From NCBI GenBank assembly GCA_031362155.1, contig JANLRZ010000218.1, positions 25,872 through 89,871 of the forward strand: 64,000 bases of DNA, given 5' to 3'. The number at the start of each line of letters is the position of its first letter. Position 1 is the first letter of the stretch. Made by a program: the position numbers and the translations under genes. The notes beneath the pieces were generated by a model that saw only the letters and a program-made list of their open reading frames with translations, ran no database searches and had not been told where the DNA came from. Positions 26,721-34,729 of this stretch are shown piece after piece. The DNA is from JAENVU01 sp031362155 (lineage in GTDB: Bacteria; Actinomycetota; Acidimicrobiia; IMCC26256; JAENVU01).

Positions 26721-27707
26721 TCAGCAGGCGCGACGATCGCTGGTATTGGGTGTAAGGGTGTTGACGTCGCAGATGCGAACGGCGCGGACGAGGGTGTCGA
26801 TGCCGCTCGTCGCACAGCAGGTGCCGGAGACGACGCCTCTGGTGAAGACGAGGTCGAGGTAGCGCGCCGCCTGGGCACCGGTCGTCTGGTAACCGACCAA
26901 CTTGACGAAGACGAAGGCGACGATGTGGAACTGCGCGTTCGAGCCGTTGCCCGTCGCGGTGTCGAACACCGGCAGCACGAACGCCTGACCGGAGTTCTTC
27001 AGGAAGGTGAGTTCACTGTCGAGACTGTTCGAGAAGGCGCCGGTGTCGCCGGGGAGGTTGGTGCCGATCGTCACGAGGCCGGGGTAGCCGTTGAGCGTCC
27101 AGTCCTTGATGTCGTTGTTCGAGTTCGATCCACCGTCGAAGTCCTGGATGCCCCAGTTGCCGGGCACATTCGTTCCGCATGCGTCGGGTTGCGACTTGCC
27201 GTAGGTGATCCGGATCGTCCCCGAGTCTCCGGTCGGGCCCGACGGGTAGTTGAGCCACTGCTGCATCTGCAGGTTCGAGTTGATGCAGAGTCCGAACGGC
27301 CGGAGGTTGTTGACGCCGGTCGGGATGCCCCATTCGGCGGTCGTGATGGCGTGGATCTTCTTGTTGTTGACGCCGAAGATGCCAGCGAACGCGTAGTCAA
27401 CGGTGCGGCTGGCATCGACGGTGACGTTCCCCGAGGTGGGGGTGATGTTCGCGGAGCAACTCTCTAGTGTGGCCGCGGAATAGTTGCTCGAGACGTAGTC
27501 GCCGGCTGCTGACGCGCAGCCGACCTTTCCGGTCGCGTAGTCGCCGGCGGAGGCGAGGGCGGCGCCGTCGGCCGCGGTCACGAGATGGCGCCGGGCGGTC
27601 CAGGCCTGGCCCGCGTCGATGGAGAACGCCGCGAACCCAAAGATCAGGACGGAACAGATCGCGACGATCACCGCAACTGCGCCACCTTCATCGCGTGCTA
27701 CTCGCAT
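26721..27707 (-). CDS. TadG-like pilus/pseudopilin protein
   Basis: This 328-residue protein opens with the TadE/TadG N-terminal signature: a short basic leader ending DEGG, then a hydrophobic helix (AVAVIVAICSVLIFGFAAFSID) and the QAWTARRHLVTAADGAALA segment of the Tad-G family. The large remainder is extracytoplasmic, Asn/Gly/Thr-rich, and has several Cys that may pair. The start ATG 27707 lies 10 bases inside the tadE end; the longer frame upstream is a shadow of tadE. It probably caps or initiates pili or is a minor pilin. Confidence 0.82.
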   Translation of the reverse strand: MRVARDEGGAVAVIVAICSVLIFGFAAFSIDAGQAWTARRHLVTAADGAALASAGDYATGKVGCASAAGDYVSSNYSAATLESCSANITPTSGNVTVDASRTVDYAFAGIFGVNNKKIHAITTAEWGIPTGVNNLRPFGLCINSNLQMQQWLNYPSGPTGDSGTIRITYGKSQPDACGTNVPGNWGIQDFDGGSNSNNDIKDWTLNGYPGLVTIGTNLPGDTGAFSNSLDSELTFLKNSGQAFVLPVFDTATGNGSNAQFHIVAFVFVKLVGYQTTGAQAARYLDLVFTRGVVSGTCCATSGIDTLVRAVRICDVNTLTPNTSDRRAC

Positions 27708-28126
27708 TTGAACTCGCCTTTGCCGGTCAGCGTCACGGTTTGACTGCCCCAGAGTGGGATGTCCAGATTGGTGTTGGCCTTGACGGTGACGGTGACCCGT
27801 GCGCCCGAGGCCCGGAGGTCGCAGGGGTTCCCGCTGCTCGGGTTGACCGTGACGACTGGCGACTGCGTCGTCGGCAGCACCCCCGCCAGTGCGGAGGTGA
27901 CCTTGTCGTTGACGTCGGTCTGGGTGGACTGCGGAAGCGCCGCGACTCGCGCACCCTCGCGGGCGGCGGCCTGCAGGCCCTGGAGACGGTTGAAGTAGAT
28001 CGACCACTGGATGATGCCGAAGACCAGCAGGATCAGAATGGGGAGGACGATGGCGAGTTCAACGGCGGCGGCGCCGCGTTGGTCGCGGTTGCGGCATTCG
28101 CGGTTGCGGTGTTCGAAGTGGTGCAT
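27698..28126 (-). CDS. tadE: TadE-like pseudopilin
   Basis: This 142-residue protein has the TadE signature RGAAAVELAIVLPILILL, with the Glu at position +5 of the processed helix, followed by the LQAAAREGARVAAL segment typical of TadE-like proteins. The prepilin peptidase is expected to cut in the Gly-Ala stretch. ATG 28126 has AGGAG eight to nine bases before it; the longer frame upstream overlaps a hairpin and is not coding. It overlaps the tadG-like gene by 10 bases. Confidence 0.88.
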   Translation of the reverse strand: MHHFEHRNRECRNRDQRGAAAVELAIVLPILILLVFGIIQWSIYFNRLQGLQAAAREGARVAALPQSTQTDVNDKVTSALAGVLPTTQSPVVTVNPSSGNPCDLRASGARVTVTVKANTNLDIPLWGSQTVTLTGKGEFKCE

Positions 28127-28175
28127 CGTCGACTCCTGCGAGGAGGGCTCGTTGCCGAGTGAGAAGAAGTCCGTC

Positions 28176-28206
28176 ACCCGGTGCTCGCCGAACGCGAGCA
28201 CCGGGT
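28176..28206 (-). terminator. Strong hairpin between flp and tadE
   Basis: ACCCGGTGCTCGC (28176-28188) and GCGAGCACCGGGT (28194-28206) are exactly complementary with a 5-base loop. On the minus strand it begins 13 bases after the flp stop and is followed by a moderately T-rich stretch without a long U run. It may be a partial terminator or an RNA-stabilising stem that lets the pilin be made in excess over the assembly genes. Confidence 0.7.
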
Positions 28207-28219
28207 CGACGGCAACGTC

Positions 28220-28408
28220 CTAGAGGGCGCTGTTGATCTTGGTGAACGCGGTGTTGATCTTGCCGCCGAGGGCCGCAACGACCGTGACGATGACCGCGGC
28301 GATCAACGCAACGATCATTCCGTACTCAACGGCGGTCGCGCCGCGCTCGTCCATGTCGAACTTGGCGTTCTGAAGCCGAGTCCAAAGTGCAAGGATGCTG
28401 TCGCTCAT
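28220..28408 (-). CDS. flp: Flp/Fap major pilin
   Basis: This 62-residue prepilin has the Flp signature: a hydrophilic leader (about 1-23), the processing site RG|ATAVEYG with Glu+5 and Tyr+6, then a single hydrophobic helix (MIVALIAAVIVTVVAAL) and a short polar tail. ATG 28408 has GGGAG eight to nine bases upstream; the longer frame is not pilin-like. It is the first pilus gene after the two-component system, and the 137 bases before it (28409-28545) are free of genes and probably carry its promoter. Confidence 0.93.
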   Translation of the reverse strand: MSDSILALWTRLQNAKFDMDERGATAVEYGMIVALIAAVIVTVVAALGGKINTAFTKINSAL

Positions 28409-28545
28409 GTGGTTGTTTCTCCCTTGTCGTGCGAGCGGAGTGCCCGCCCCTTCGTTGGGAGCCACTATGAGGGAGAGGTTCGGCGTTGCCATCCCCAACA
28501 TTCGGGAAACGCGACGACAGGGGTCGTTGGCCCCATGCCCGCGGT

Positions 28546-29259
28546 TCAGCGATGCGAGTCGCGCGTGCGGCGTGGCGACCACTCGGCCCGCTGGGCCATG
28601 GCCACCGCGGCGAGCTGGCTGTTGACGCCCAGCTTGGAGAGCAATGCCTTGATATGTGAGCGCACGGTCGCAACCGACACGAAGCTCTCGTTCGCGATGG
28701 TCTCTGCGTTCTTGCCGGCGATGAGGTCTTCGAGCACCTCGGACTCGCGAACCGTCAGCCGTTCGAACGGTGCGAGGCGCTCGCCTTCCGCGGCGCGGTG
28801 TTCCCGAAGGTCCGCGAGCAAACGTTCGCGGCTACCGGCACTGAGAATGCGACGACCGTCGACGACGTCGCCGACATGTTCGATCAATCGCTCGAAGGGC
28901 TCGCTTTTGCTGATGATGCCGACAGCCCCGGCCTCGACGCATTGCGCCAACGAAATCGGGTTGGTCTCGCCGGTCAACATCACGACACGGAAGCCGAGTT
29001 CGGTGATGGGACGTACGAGATCAAGGCCGAGCCCCGCACTCCCGAGGTCGAAGTCGAGCAGCACAAAGTGCAGGTCGAGCGAGCGCAGCGACTGCAGGAC
29101 CGCGTTCGGCTGGAGGTCGTCGACCACGGTCACGTCGATGCCGAGGTTGGCCAGGGCAAACGCCAACGACTGGGCAAGGAGTTCGTGGTCCTCGACGATC
29201 GCGAGTCGAGCGGCCTCGACCCCGGCATATCGCCCGCCGAGTACTGACGTCCCGGTCAT
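28546..29259 (-). CDS. LuxR-type response regulator next to the Tad locus
   Basis: This 237-residue regulator has a receiver domain (IVEDHELL acidic pocket, phospho-Asp in LLDFDLG, Lys in GIISKSE) and a C-terminal LuxR-type helix-turn-helix (LTVRESEVLEDLIAGKNAETI...VRSHIKALLSKL). Its start overlaps the histidine kinase stop by four bases, so the two form a pair. Position directly before flp suggests it controls pilus genes. ATG 29259 was chosen; the frame extends upstream inside the kinase gene. Confidence 0.92.
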   Translation of the reverse strand: MTGTSVLGGRYAGVEAARLAIVEDHELLAQSLAFALANLGIDVTVVDDLQPNAVLQSLRSLDLHFVLLDFDLGSAGLGLDLVRPITELGFRVVMLTGETNPISLAQCVEAGAVGIISKSEPFERLIEHVGDVVDGRRILSAGSRERLLADLREHRAAEGERLAPFERLTVRESEVLEDLIAGKNAETIANESFVSVATVRSHIKALLSKLGVNSQLAAVAMAQRAEWSPRRTRDSHR

Positions 29260-30812
29260 CGGGCGTCTCGGATTGACTGGTCGAGGTCCTGTTCCACAGA
29301 TGTCTCTTCGGCACGTCCGGTGATGACCCTGAGCGCGGGTGCCGCCGGAATCGACACTACGAACGCGGCACCGCCATGGCTCCCGCCCTCGACCCAGAGG
29401 TCCCCGTCCTGGCTGCGCACGAGTTTCCTGGCGACCGCAAGCCCGAGGCCACTCCCGAGCTGGTCGGATGGATCGACGCGAAATCCACGTTCGAAGACCT
29501 GGTCCCAATGGGCGGGATCGATGCCGGGCCCGGAATCCTCGATACGGATCGCGATCTCGTCGAGCTGATGCCGAACTGAGATCCACACCGTCGCACCCGG
29601 CGCGTACTTCGCGGCGTTGGCGAGCAGGCCTTCGAGCACCTGCGCGATCTCCGCCGGGCGGCCGAGCGCGAGGGTCGACCGGTCACGGGTGTACTCGATG
29701 CGTTGACCGCCGGCCCGGTGGAGATCGATCGTGGGGAGCAACGCGGTCGTGACATCGAACGCTTCAACGCCGACGGCATTCGGCGCTTCGTTCACGAGGG
29801 TACGGAGTCGACGAATTTCTGCGATGAGTGCGGCCCGCAGGGTCGCCTCGGCGGTGGGGGCGATCGGGGAGCTCGATTGTGGTTCCCACGTGGCCACACC
29901 ACCTTCGATCGCCACCACCGTCGATCGCATCTCGTGCAACCGGTCGGCGAACGACTCTTCGACTCGCCGGTGGTTGGCAGTCTCACGTGCTCGTTCGATC
30001 TGCTCGCGCAGCGCTCGCGTCCGGTGGTGGACTGCCGCGCGTACCAGCCCGCCCAGTGCGCCCACGCAGGCCATGCCCATCGCCGCTATCTCGAACCAGC
30101 GGTCCGCCAGCGCTCCGGACGCAGCGTGATCCAAGGCGAGGGGGACGAGTTCCGCGCCGCCGAGTGCGAGCGCCACCGGGATGATCCAGCCGGCCTCGGC
30201 ATCCTGACCCGAGTCGCGCTGACGTAAGGCAGCGAGAGCGGCGATGAGTACCCACGCGAGGCCGACGATGGCCAACTCCGCGTCATGACGTCCGGGTATC
30301 CGTTGGACGACAACGACAGTGGCGAATGCAATCGCAACTCCACTGGCCGCGATCGTCAGTGAACTGGTCAACCGGATCGACGCGTCGATTTCCGGTCCGA
30401 GCACCGCTCGGGCGAAGAGCGCGAGGCTCAGCACGACCGATCCGAGTTCGATGCCGACGCTCGTCGACGTCATGAACGGCTGGAGTGCCAACTGTCCGAC
30501 GCCCAAGACAATCAGACCCCAGCCGCACCACCACCCGCGTGCGACCCCGTCGATTCGCCAGCGCAGGATGCAGGCGACACCGGCGAGAAGGGCCAGGGTG
30601 GCCGCGATCGCGCCTAGCTCCTCGAGGGTGACGCGACCGACCGTCCACCTCGCATTGCCGGCCACCGTGATCCAGAGCACGGCGACGATCACGAGGATCA
30701 CGGAGGGGAGGGCGGCGGGAATGACGAATCGGGCGACGCCGCGACGGTCCGGACCGCGGTACGGCTTCGGGCGGGTCGGGGATGCAGTGTCCGGATTGTG
30801 GCGCGCGCTCAC
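29256..30812 (-). CDS. Membrane sensor histidine kinase
   Basis: This 518-residue kinase has about seven or eight N-terminal hydrophobic segments (residues 28-255) in place of a periplasmic sensor, then a coiled-coil stretch, a phosphoacceptor region with His in DRLHEMRSTVVAIEGG, and an HATPase_c domain (N box LLANAAKYAPG, DSGPGID, GSGLGLAVARKL). The His box is unlike standard HisKA and matches multi-pass actinobacterial kinases. The signal may be membrane-borne. It is paired with the LuxR-type regulator. Confidence 0.9.
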   Translation of the reverse strand: MSARHNPDTASPTRPKPYRGPDRRGVARFVIPAALPSVILVIVAVLWITVAGNARWTVGRVTLEELGAIAATLALLAGVACILRWRIDGVARGWWCGWGLIVLGVGQLALQPFMTSTSVGIELGSVVLSLALFARAVLGPEIDASIRLTSSLTIAASGVAIAFATVVVVQRIPGRHDAELAIVGLAWVLIAALAALRQRDSGQDAEAGWIIPVALALGGAELVPLALDHAASGALADRWFEIAAMGMACVGALGGLVRAAVHHRTRALREQIERARETANHRRVEESFADRLHEMRSTVVAIEGGVATWEPQSSSPIAPTAEATLRAALIAEIRRLRTLVNEAPNAVGVEAFDVTTALLPTIDLHRAGGQRIEYTRDRSTLALGRPAEIAQVLEGLLANAAKYAPGATVWISVRHQLDEIAIRIEDSGPGIDPAHWDQVFERGFRVDPSDQLGSGLGLAVARKLVRSQDGDLWVEGGSHGGAAFVVSIPAAPALRVITGRAEETSVEQDLDQSIRDAR

Positions 30813-30912
30813 TGCGTCTCCTCGGGCCAGCGCTCAGAACTCTCCCCGGTGGTATCGACACTGGTATCGCCGGACCTGAGGACCCGCTGACGGGCCGCCT
30901 CGTTCCGCAGGG

Positions 30913-31068
30913 TCGGCGCCGATGCGCGGCATCGGGCGTACTGATCTGGGTGTGCCCTCGGCAGGATTCGAACCTGCGCACACGGGGCTCGGATTTCGGC
31001 GCCGATGCGCGGCATCGGGCGTACTGATCTGGGTGTGCCCTCGGCAGGATTCGAACCTGCGCACACGG
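30913..31068. repeat. 73-bp perfect direct repeat covering the 3' half of tRNA-Arg
   Basis: Copy A (30913-30985) and copy B (30996-31068) are identical over 73 bases and separated by 10 bases. Copy B contains the last 33 bases of the tRNA-Arg gene (T arm and 3' acceptor strand) plus 40 bases of downstream flank. Copy A is therefore a tRNA 3' fragment without an anticodon arm. It can be a tandem duplication or a relic of integration at the tRNA. Confidence 0.9.
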
Positions 31069-31107
31069 CTCCGGAGGCCGATGCTCTATCCCCTGAGCTA
31101 CGAGGGC
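31036..31107 (-). tRNA. tRNA-Arg, anticodon CCG
   Basis: Read on the minus strand, the 72 bases fold as a full cloverleaf: acceptor GCCCTCG with CGAGGGC, D stem GCTC/GAGC, anticodon loop CTCCGGA with anticodon CCG, T stem GCAGG/CCTGC around TTCGAAT, discriminator A. The outermost anticodon-stem pair is a T-T mismatch. CCA is not encoded. argS lies 1.9 kb away. Confidence 0.95.
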
Positions 31108-31174
31108 GGGAAGGCGGGCGACACTACCAAGCTCGCGGCGCGCGGCTGCGAGCGAAGGTGGTCGGCCGAGCCGA

Positions 31175-31885
31175 TCAGGCCGGTTCGGTCGGGGTGAGGT
31201 GCGCTTCGAGCGAGCGGTTCAGTGCGTGGAGGGTGGCGCGGGCGGCGGCTTCGATCCGGCTCCCGCCGGCGGCGATCCCGAGGCGCGTGGTGTCGTCGGC
31301 ATGGACGGAGACCGCGATGACGTAGACGCCGTCGGTGTCCTGATCGGCAAGTTCGTTGGTCCAGTCGATCGCGGTGGTCAGGTCGGACGCGAAGGATCGC
31401 AGCCCTTCGAGGGTCGCGTTCGCGGCGCCGGCGATGCCCGCGCTCGCTGCGGCCCGGCCGATGATGCGGCGGCCGCCGAAGGTCAGATGCACTTCGAGTT
31501 CGTCGGTGTCGGGAAAGGTCAGGACCGCGAGGAGGCGAATCCGTGACCTCGGCCCGGTGTCGTTCGCCGACGCTTCGCCGTCAGTGCTGCTCGTCCCCGC
31601 GGCAGGAGGGTCGATCACTGCCGGGCCAATGGTCGTCGGCTCCGGAGGGGCGGCGGGGGCGGGCACTTCTACGGTGCGCCAGCGGACGATCTCGAGTGCG
31701 ACGGGCTTGTCGGCGTGGCGGTACGCAATGCGCGCCGCTTGCTGAGGGAGGGTCGCCGGCGGTTGGTCGCCCTGCACCTGGACCTGCACCAGGAGCATGT
31801 CGTCGCGCTCGGTGAACCCGGCGGCGCGCACGCCGGGCAGCTTGCGGAGTTCGAGTTCGAGGTCGTCGAGCTGGGAGGGTTCCAC
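31175..31885 (-). CDS. Conserved hypothetical protein paired with diguanylate cyclase
   Basis: This 236-residue soluble protein has two parts joined by a Pro/Ala/Ser/Thr linker (about 75-115). The N-terminal part (LELELRKLPGVRAAGF, then alternating hydrophobic strands) resembles a small alpha/beta fold; the C-terminal part repeats a strand-rich pattern (LAVLTFPDTDELEVHLTF) followed by Ala-rich helices and a second sheet. I recognise no named family. GTG 31885 has AAGGA seven bases before it and lies within the four bases around the upstream GGDEF stop, so the two are translated together. Confidence 0.65.
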   Translation of the reverse strand: MEPSQLDDLELELRKLPGVRAAGFTERDDMLLVQVQVQGDQPPATLPQQAARIAYRHADKPVALEIVRWRTVEVPAPAAPPEPTTIGPAVIDPPAAGTSSTDGEASANDTGPRSRIRLLAVLTFPDTDELEVHLTFGGRRIIGRAAASAGIAGAANATLEGLRSFASDLTTAIDWTNELADQDTDGVYVIAVSVHADDTTRLGIAAGGSRIEAAARATLHALNRSLEAHLTPTEPA

Positions 31886-31886
31886 G

Positions 31887-32771
31887 TCAGCGTCCTTCGT
31901 GACGAGCAGCTTTGGCCTCGTAGAGGCGCTGGTCGGCCAGGGCGACGAGCGCCTCGGCGCTTTCGGCTTCGGTGGGACACTGGGCAACGCCGTAGGAGAA
32001 CGGCGGGCAGCTCCGTTCGCCGACTCGCGATGCGCCGATGCGTTCGAGCAGCGGTGGCACGTCGTCGGGGTCGGTGCTCGGCAGGATGAGCGCAAACTCG
32101 TCGCCGCCGATCCGGGCCGCGTTGTCGCCGAAGCGAAGGACTCGGCGGAATCGCTCGCCGAGGGCCCGCAGCGCGGCGTCCCCGGCCGGGTGGCCGTCGG
32201 TGTCGTTGATCTGTTTGAGGTCGTCGAGGTCGATGAGCACGAGCGTGAACGGCCAGCGGTACCGCACACTGCGGGCGGTCGACATCTCGAGCAGCCGGTC
32301 GAACGTCCGCCGGTCGAAGAGGCCGGTCAGCGGGTCGTGCCAGGAGTCGTAGCGGAGGACTTCCATTCGTAACGCCACGACGCAGAGGCTCACGACGAGC
32401 GCACCGTCGACCGCCGCCGGATCGAGCGCGGGTTCGGTATAGAGGCCGGGGGCGGCATCGAGGAGGGCCTCACCGCCAGGATCGTCGAGGGGCTTGCGGC
32501 CCGCCCGGAACACCTGTCGGCCCAGCCCGGCTTCGTCGATCACAACCGCCGCGTCGACCAGATCGTGCTCGGCCACCAAGGTGTCGAGCGCGTGGTAGAT
32601 GATCGAGAGCCCGCTCTGCGTGCTGGTCAGACTGTTGACCAACTCGCCGCCCAGGCCGGTCACCGCAGGACCTCCGGCCATGGGGATGAAGAGGTGCTCG
32701 TCGGGAAGGGGATCGCCCTCGACAGGCAACAGCGCGGCGAGTCCGCGTCCGAGACCACCCTGTCGTGCCAC
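31887..32771 (-). CDS. Diguanylate cyclase (GGDEF) with ParB-like N-terminal motif
   Basis: This 294-residue protein ends in a GGDEF domain (HDPLTGLFDRRTF at its start, active-site GGDEF in ARIGGDEFALIL), so it probably makes cyclic di-GMP. No RxxD inhibitory site is seen before the GGDEF. The middle (about 30-140) is a GAF-like or unassigned sensor region. The first 16 residues, MARQGGLGRGLAALLP, match the N-terminal ParA-stimulating motif of ParB proteins. GTG 32771 was chosen because GGGAGGA lies five bases before it; an upstream ATG at 32795 would add eight residues. The 257 bases from here to argS show no gene. Confidence 0.88.
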   Translation of the reverse strand: MARQGGLGRGLAALLPVEGDPLPDEHLFIPMAGGPAVTGLGGELVNSLTSTQSGLSIIYHALDTLVAEHDLVDAAVVIDEAGLGRQVFRAGRKPLDDPGGEALLDAAPGLYTEPALDPAAVDGALVVSLCVVALRMEVLRYDSWHDPLTGLFDRRTFDRLLEMSTARSVRYRWPFTLVLIDLDDLKQINDTDGHPAGDAALRALGERFRRVLRFGDNAARIGGDEFALILPSTDPDDVPPLLERIGASRVGERSCPPFSYGVAQCPTEAESAEALVALADQRLYEAKAARHEGR

Positions 32772-33028
32772 GAAGTTCCTCCCATTCGGCCCCATCGGCG
32801 CTGTCGTGTCACGCTCTGCCGCCCCTACGTGATCAGTGTCGGACCGTTCTGTCCCCGGACCGGCAGCTTGTGCAGATTATCCGCCACGCGCGGTGCTCGC
32901 GTCATCGGTCCTCGGCACTCCTCGCGACCGGACATCCCACGCAGCGGTTCACCACCAAAGGCATCGGGGCGGAGCGATGGCGTGTGCGATGCTGACCGGC
33001 TCCCGCCGCCGACCCAACTGTGTGACTC

Positions 33029-34729
33029 GTGATTGCCGACGATCTTGCTGCCGCGTTGCACGCCGCCCTCGATCGGGCCGACCTGCCGGTGCCCGCCGGC
33101 GGGGTCGAGGTGGTGCCGGCGAAACACCGCGACCACGGAGATTGGCAGACGAATGTCGCGCTGGTGTTGGCGAAACCGGTCGGCGCGTCGCCCCGAGAGG
33201 TGGCCGCCCGGGTGGTCGCCGCGCTCGAGACGGCGATGCCGCCCCACGTCGAACGACTCGACATCGCCGGCCCGGGTTTCGTCAACTTCTTTCTGGCGCC
33301 TACCTGGCTGCACGACGTCGTGCGAGCCGCGGTCACCGCGGGCGTCCGGTTCGGGCACGGCGACGCGGCGGCGGGTCAGCGCATCAACCTCGAGTTCGTC
33401 TCCGCGAACCCGACGGGTCCGCTCCATGCGGGCGGCGGTCGGTGGGTCATGGTGGGCGACGCGATCGCCAACCTGCTCGCCGCGCAAGGTGCCGAGGTGC
33501 ACCGCGAGTACTACCTGAACGACGCCGGGTCGCAGCTCGAAACCTTCACGGCCTCGCTGCTCGCCCGGTACGAAGGGACCGACCCGCCCGAGAATGGCTA
33601 CCAAGGGGCCTATCTCGTACAGATGGCCGCCGAGCTGCGCGCCGAACTCGGCGACGACGTCACCGCGGCGCAGGCGCAGGAGTGGGGGTACGCGCAGGTC
33701 TTGGCGAGTCTGCGGGGCGATCTGGCGCGCGTCGGTGTGGAGTTCGACACCTGGTTCTCGGAGCGCACGCTCCACGAGCGCGGTGACGTGGCCGCGGTGC
33801 TCGACGCGCTGCGCGCGGGCGGGCACACCTATGAGAAGGACGGCGCGGAATGGCTGGCGAGCGAGGCGCTCGGGGACCAACGCGACCGAGTGCTCGTGCG
33901 CAGCACCGGCACCACCACCTACCTCACCAACGACCTCGCCTATCACCGCGACAAAGTCGCACGCGGGTGGGATCACCTCATCGACATCTGGGGCGCCGAT
34001 CACCACGGCCAGGTGAAGTCACTCCAAGTCGGTCTGCGCGCGCTCGGTCTCGGAACTGATGCCCAGCCCGAACCGGAGATCATCCTCGGGCAGCTCGTCA
34101 CCCTCGTGAAGGGCGGTGACGTCGTGCGGATCTCGAAGCGGACCGGCAACATCATCACGCTGGCCGACATCCTCGACGAGGTCGATCCCGATGTCGCCCG
34201 GCTCACCTTCCTCTTGCAAGGCATCGACACGGCACAGACGTTCGACCTCGACGTCGTGACCTCGCAGTCGATGGAGAACCCCGTCTATTACGTGCAGTAC
34301 GCCCACGCTCGGGTTGCCTCGATCGCCCGCCGCGCCGATGAGGCCGGTATCACCCGGCTGCCGCTCGCCGACGTCGACCTCACGCTCCTCGTCCACGAAC
34401 GTGAACTCGACCTGTTGCGCTCACTTGCCGAATACCCCGAGACACTCCGCGCCGCGGCCGAACTGCGGGCACCGCACCGGCTGACGACCTGGGTCCGTGA
34501 GTTCGCGGCGCGCTTCCACGGCTTCTATCGCGACTGCCGGGTCATGACTGACGACGTTGCACTCACCCAGGCCCGCCTCTGGTTGGCCGAGGCGACCCGG
34601 GTCGGGCTCTCGAATGCGCTCGACCTCCTGGGGGTGAGCGCGCCCGATGTGATGGAGCGCCTCGACGGTGACGGCGACGGTGACGGCGATGCCGACGGCG
34701 ATGCCGACGGCGAGGATGTGAACGCGTGA
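33029..34729 (+). CDS. argS: Arginyl-tRNA synthetase
   Basis: This 566-residue class I synthetase charges tRNA-Arg. It has the ArgS N-terminal domain, the signature ANPTGPLHAGGGR, where HAGG stands for HIGH as in other actinobacterial ArgS, the KMSKS-equivalent RISKRTGN, and the C-terminal DALR anticodon-binding domain. The start is GTG 33029. After the normal family end (LGVSAPDVMERL) there is an unusual acidic tail of Asp-Gly and Asp-Ala pairs encoded by a hexanucleotide repeat. Its stop overlaps lysA by four bases (GTGA). A tRNA-Arg gene lies nearby. Confidence 0.96.
   Translation: MIADDLAAALHAALDRADLPVPAGGVEVVPAKHRDHGDWQTNVALVLAKPVGASPREVAARVVAALETAMPPHVERLDIAGPGFVNFFLAPTWLHDVVRAAVTAGVRFGHGDAAAGQRINLEFVSANPTGPLHAGGGRWVMVGDAIANLLAAQGAEVHREYYLNDAGSQLETFTASLLARYEGTDPPENGYQGAYLVQMAAELRAELGDDVTAAQAQEWGYAQVLASLRGDLARVGVEFDTWFSERTLHERGDVAAVLDALRAGGHTYEKDGAEWLASEALGDQRDRVLVRSTGTTTYLTNDLAYHRDKVARGWDHLIDIWGADHHGQVKSLQVGLRALGLGTDAQPEPEIILGQLVTLVKGGDVVRISKRTGNIITLADILDEVDPDVARLTFLLQGIDTAQTFDLDVVTSQSMENPVYYVQYAHARVASIARRADEAGITRLPLADVDLTLLVHERELDLLRSLAEYPETLRAAAELRAPHRLTTWVREFAARFHGFYRDCRVMTDDVALTQARLWLAEATRVGLSNALDLLGVSAPDVMERLDGDGDGDGDADGDADGEDVNA
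34664..34711 (+). repeat. In-frame hexanucleotide repeat encoding an Asp-rich tail of ArgS
   Basis: Sixteen codons read alternately GAC/GAT and GGT/GGC/GCC, giving (DG)4 then (DADG)2. The first half is an almost exact 12-base repeat, GACGGTGACGGC. The repeat count could change by slippage without frameshift because the unit is a multiple of three. Confidence 0.85.

Noticed and set aside
30953..30985. Second tRNA gene in the duplicated copy
   Set aside because: Only the T arm and 3' acceptor strand are present; there is no anticodon or D arm, so it cannot be a tRNA.
33410..33450. Defective HIGH motif in ArgS (HAGG)
   Set aside because: Other actinobacterial ArgS enzymes have HIGG-type variants, so this is a lineage trait and not a broken gene.
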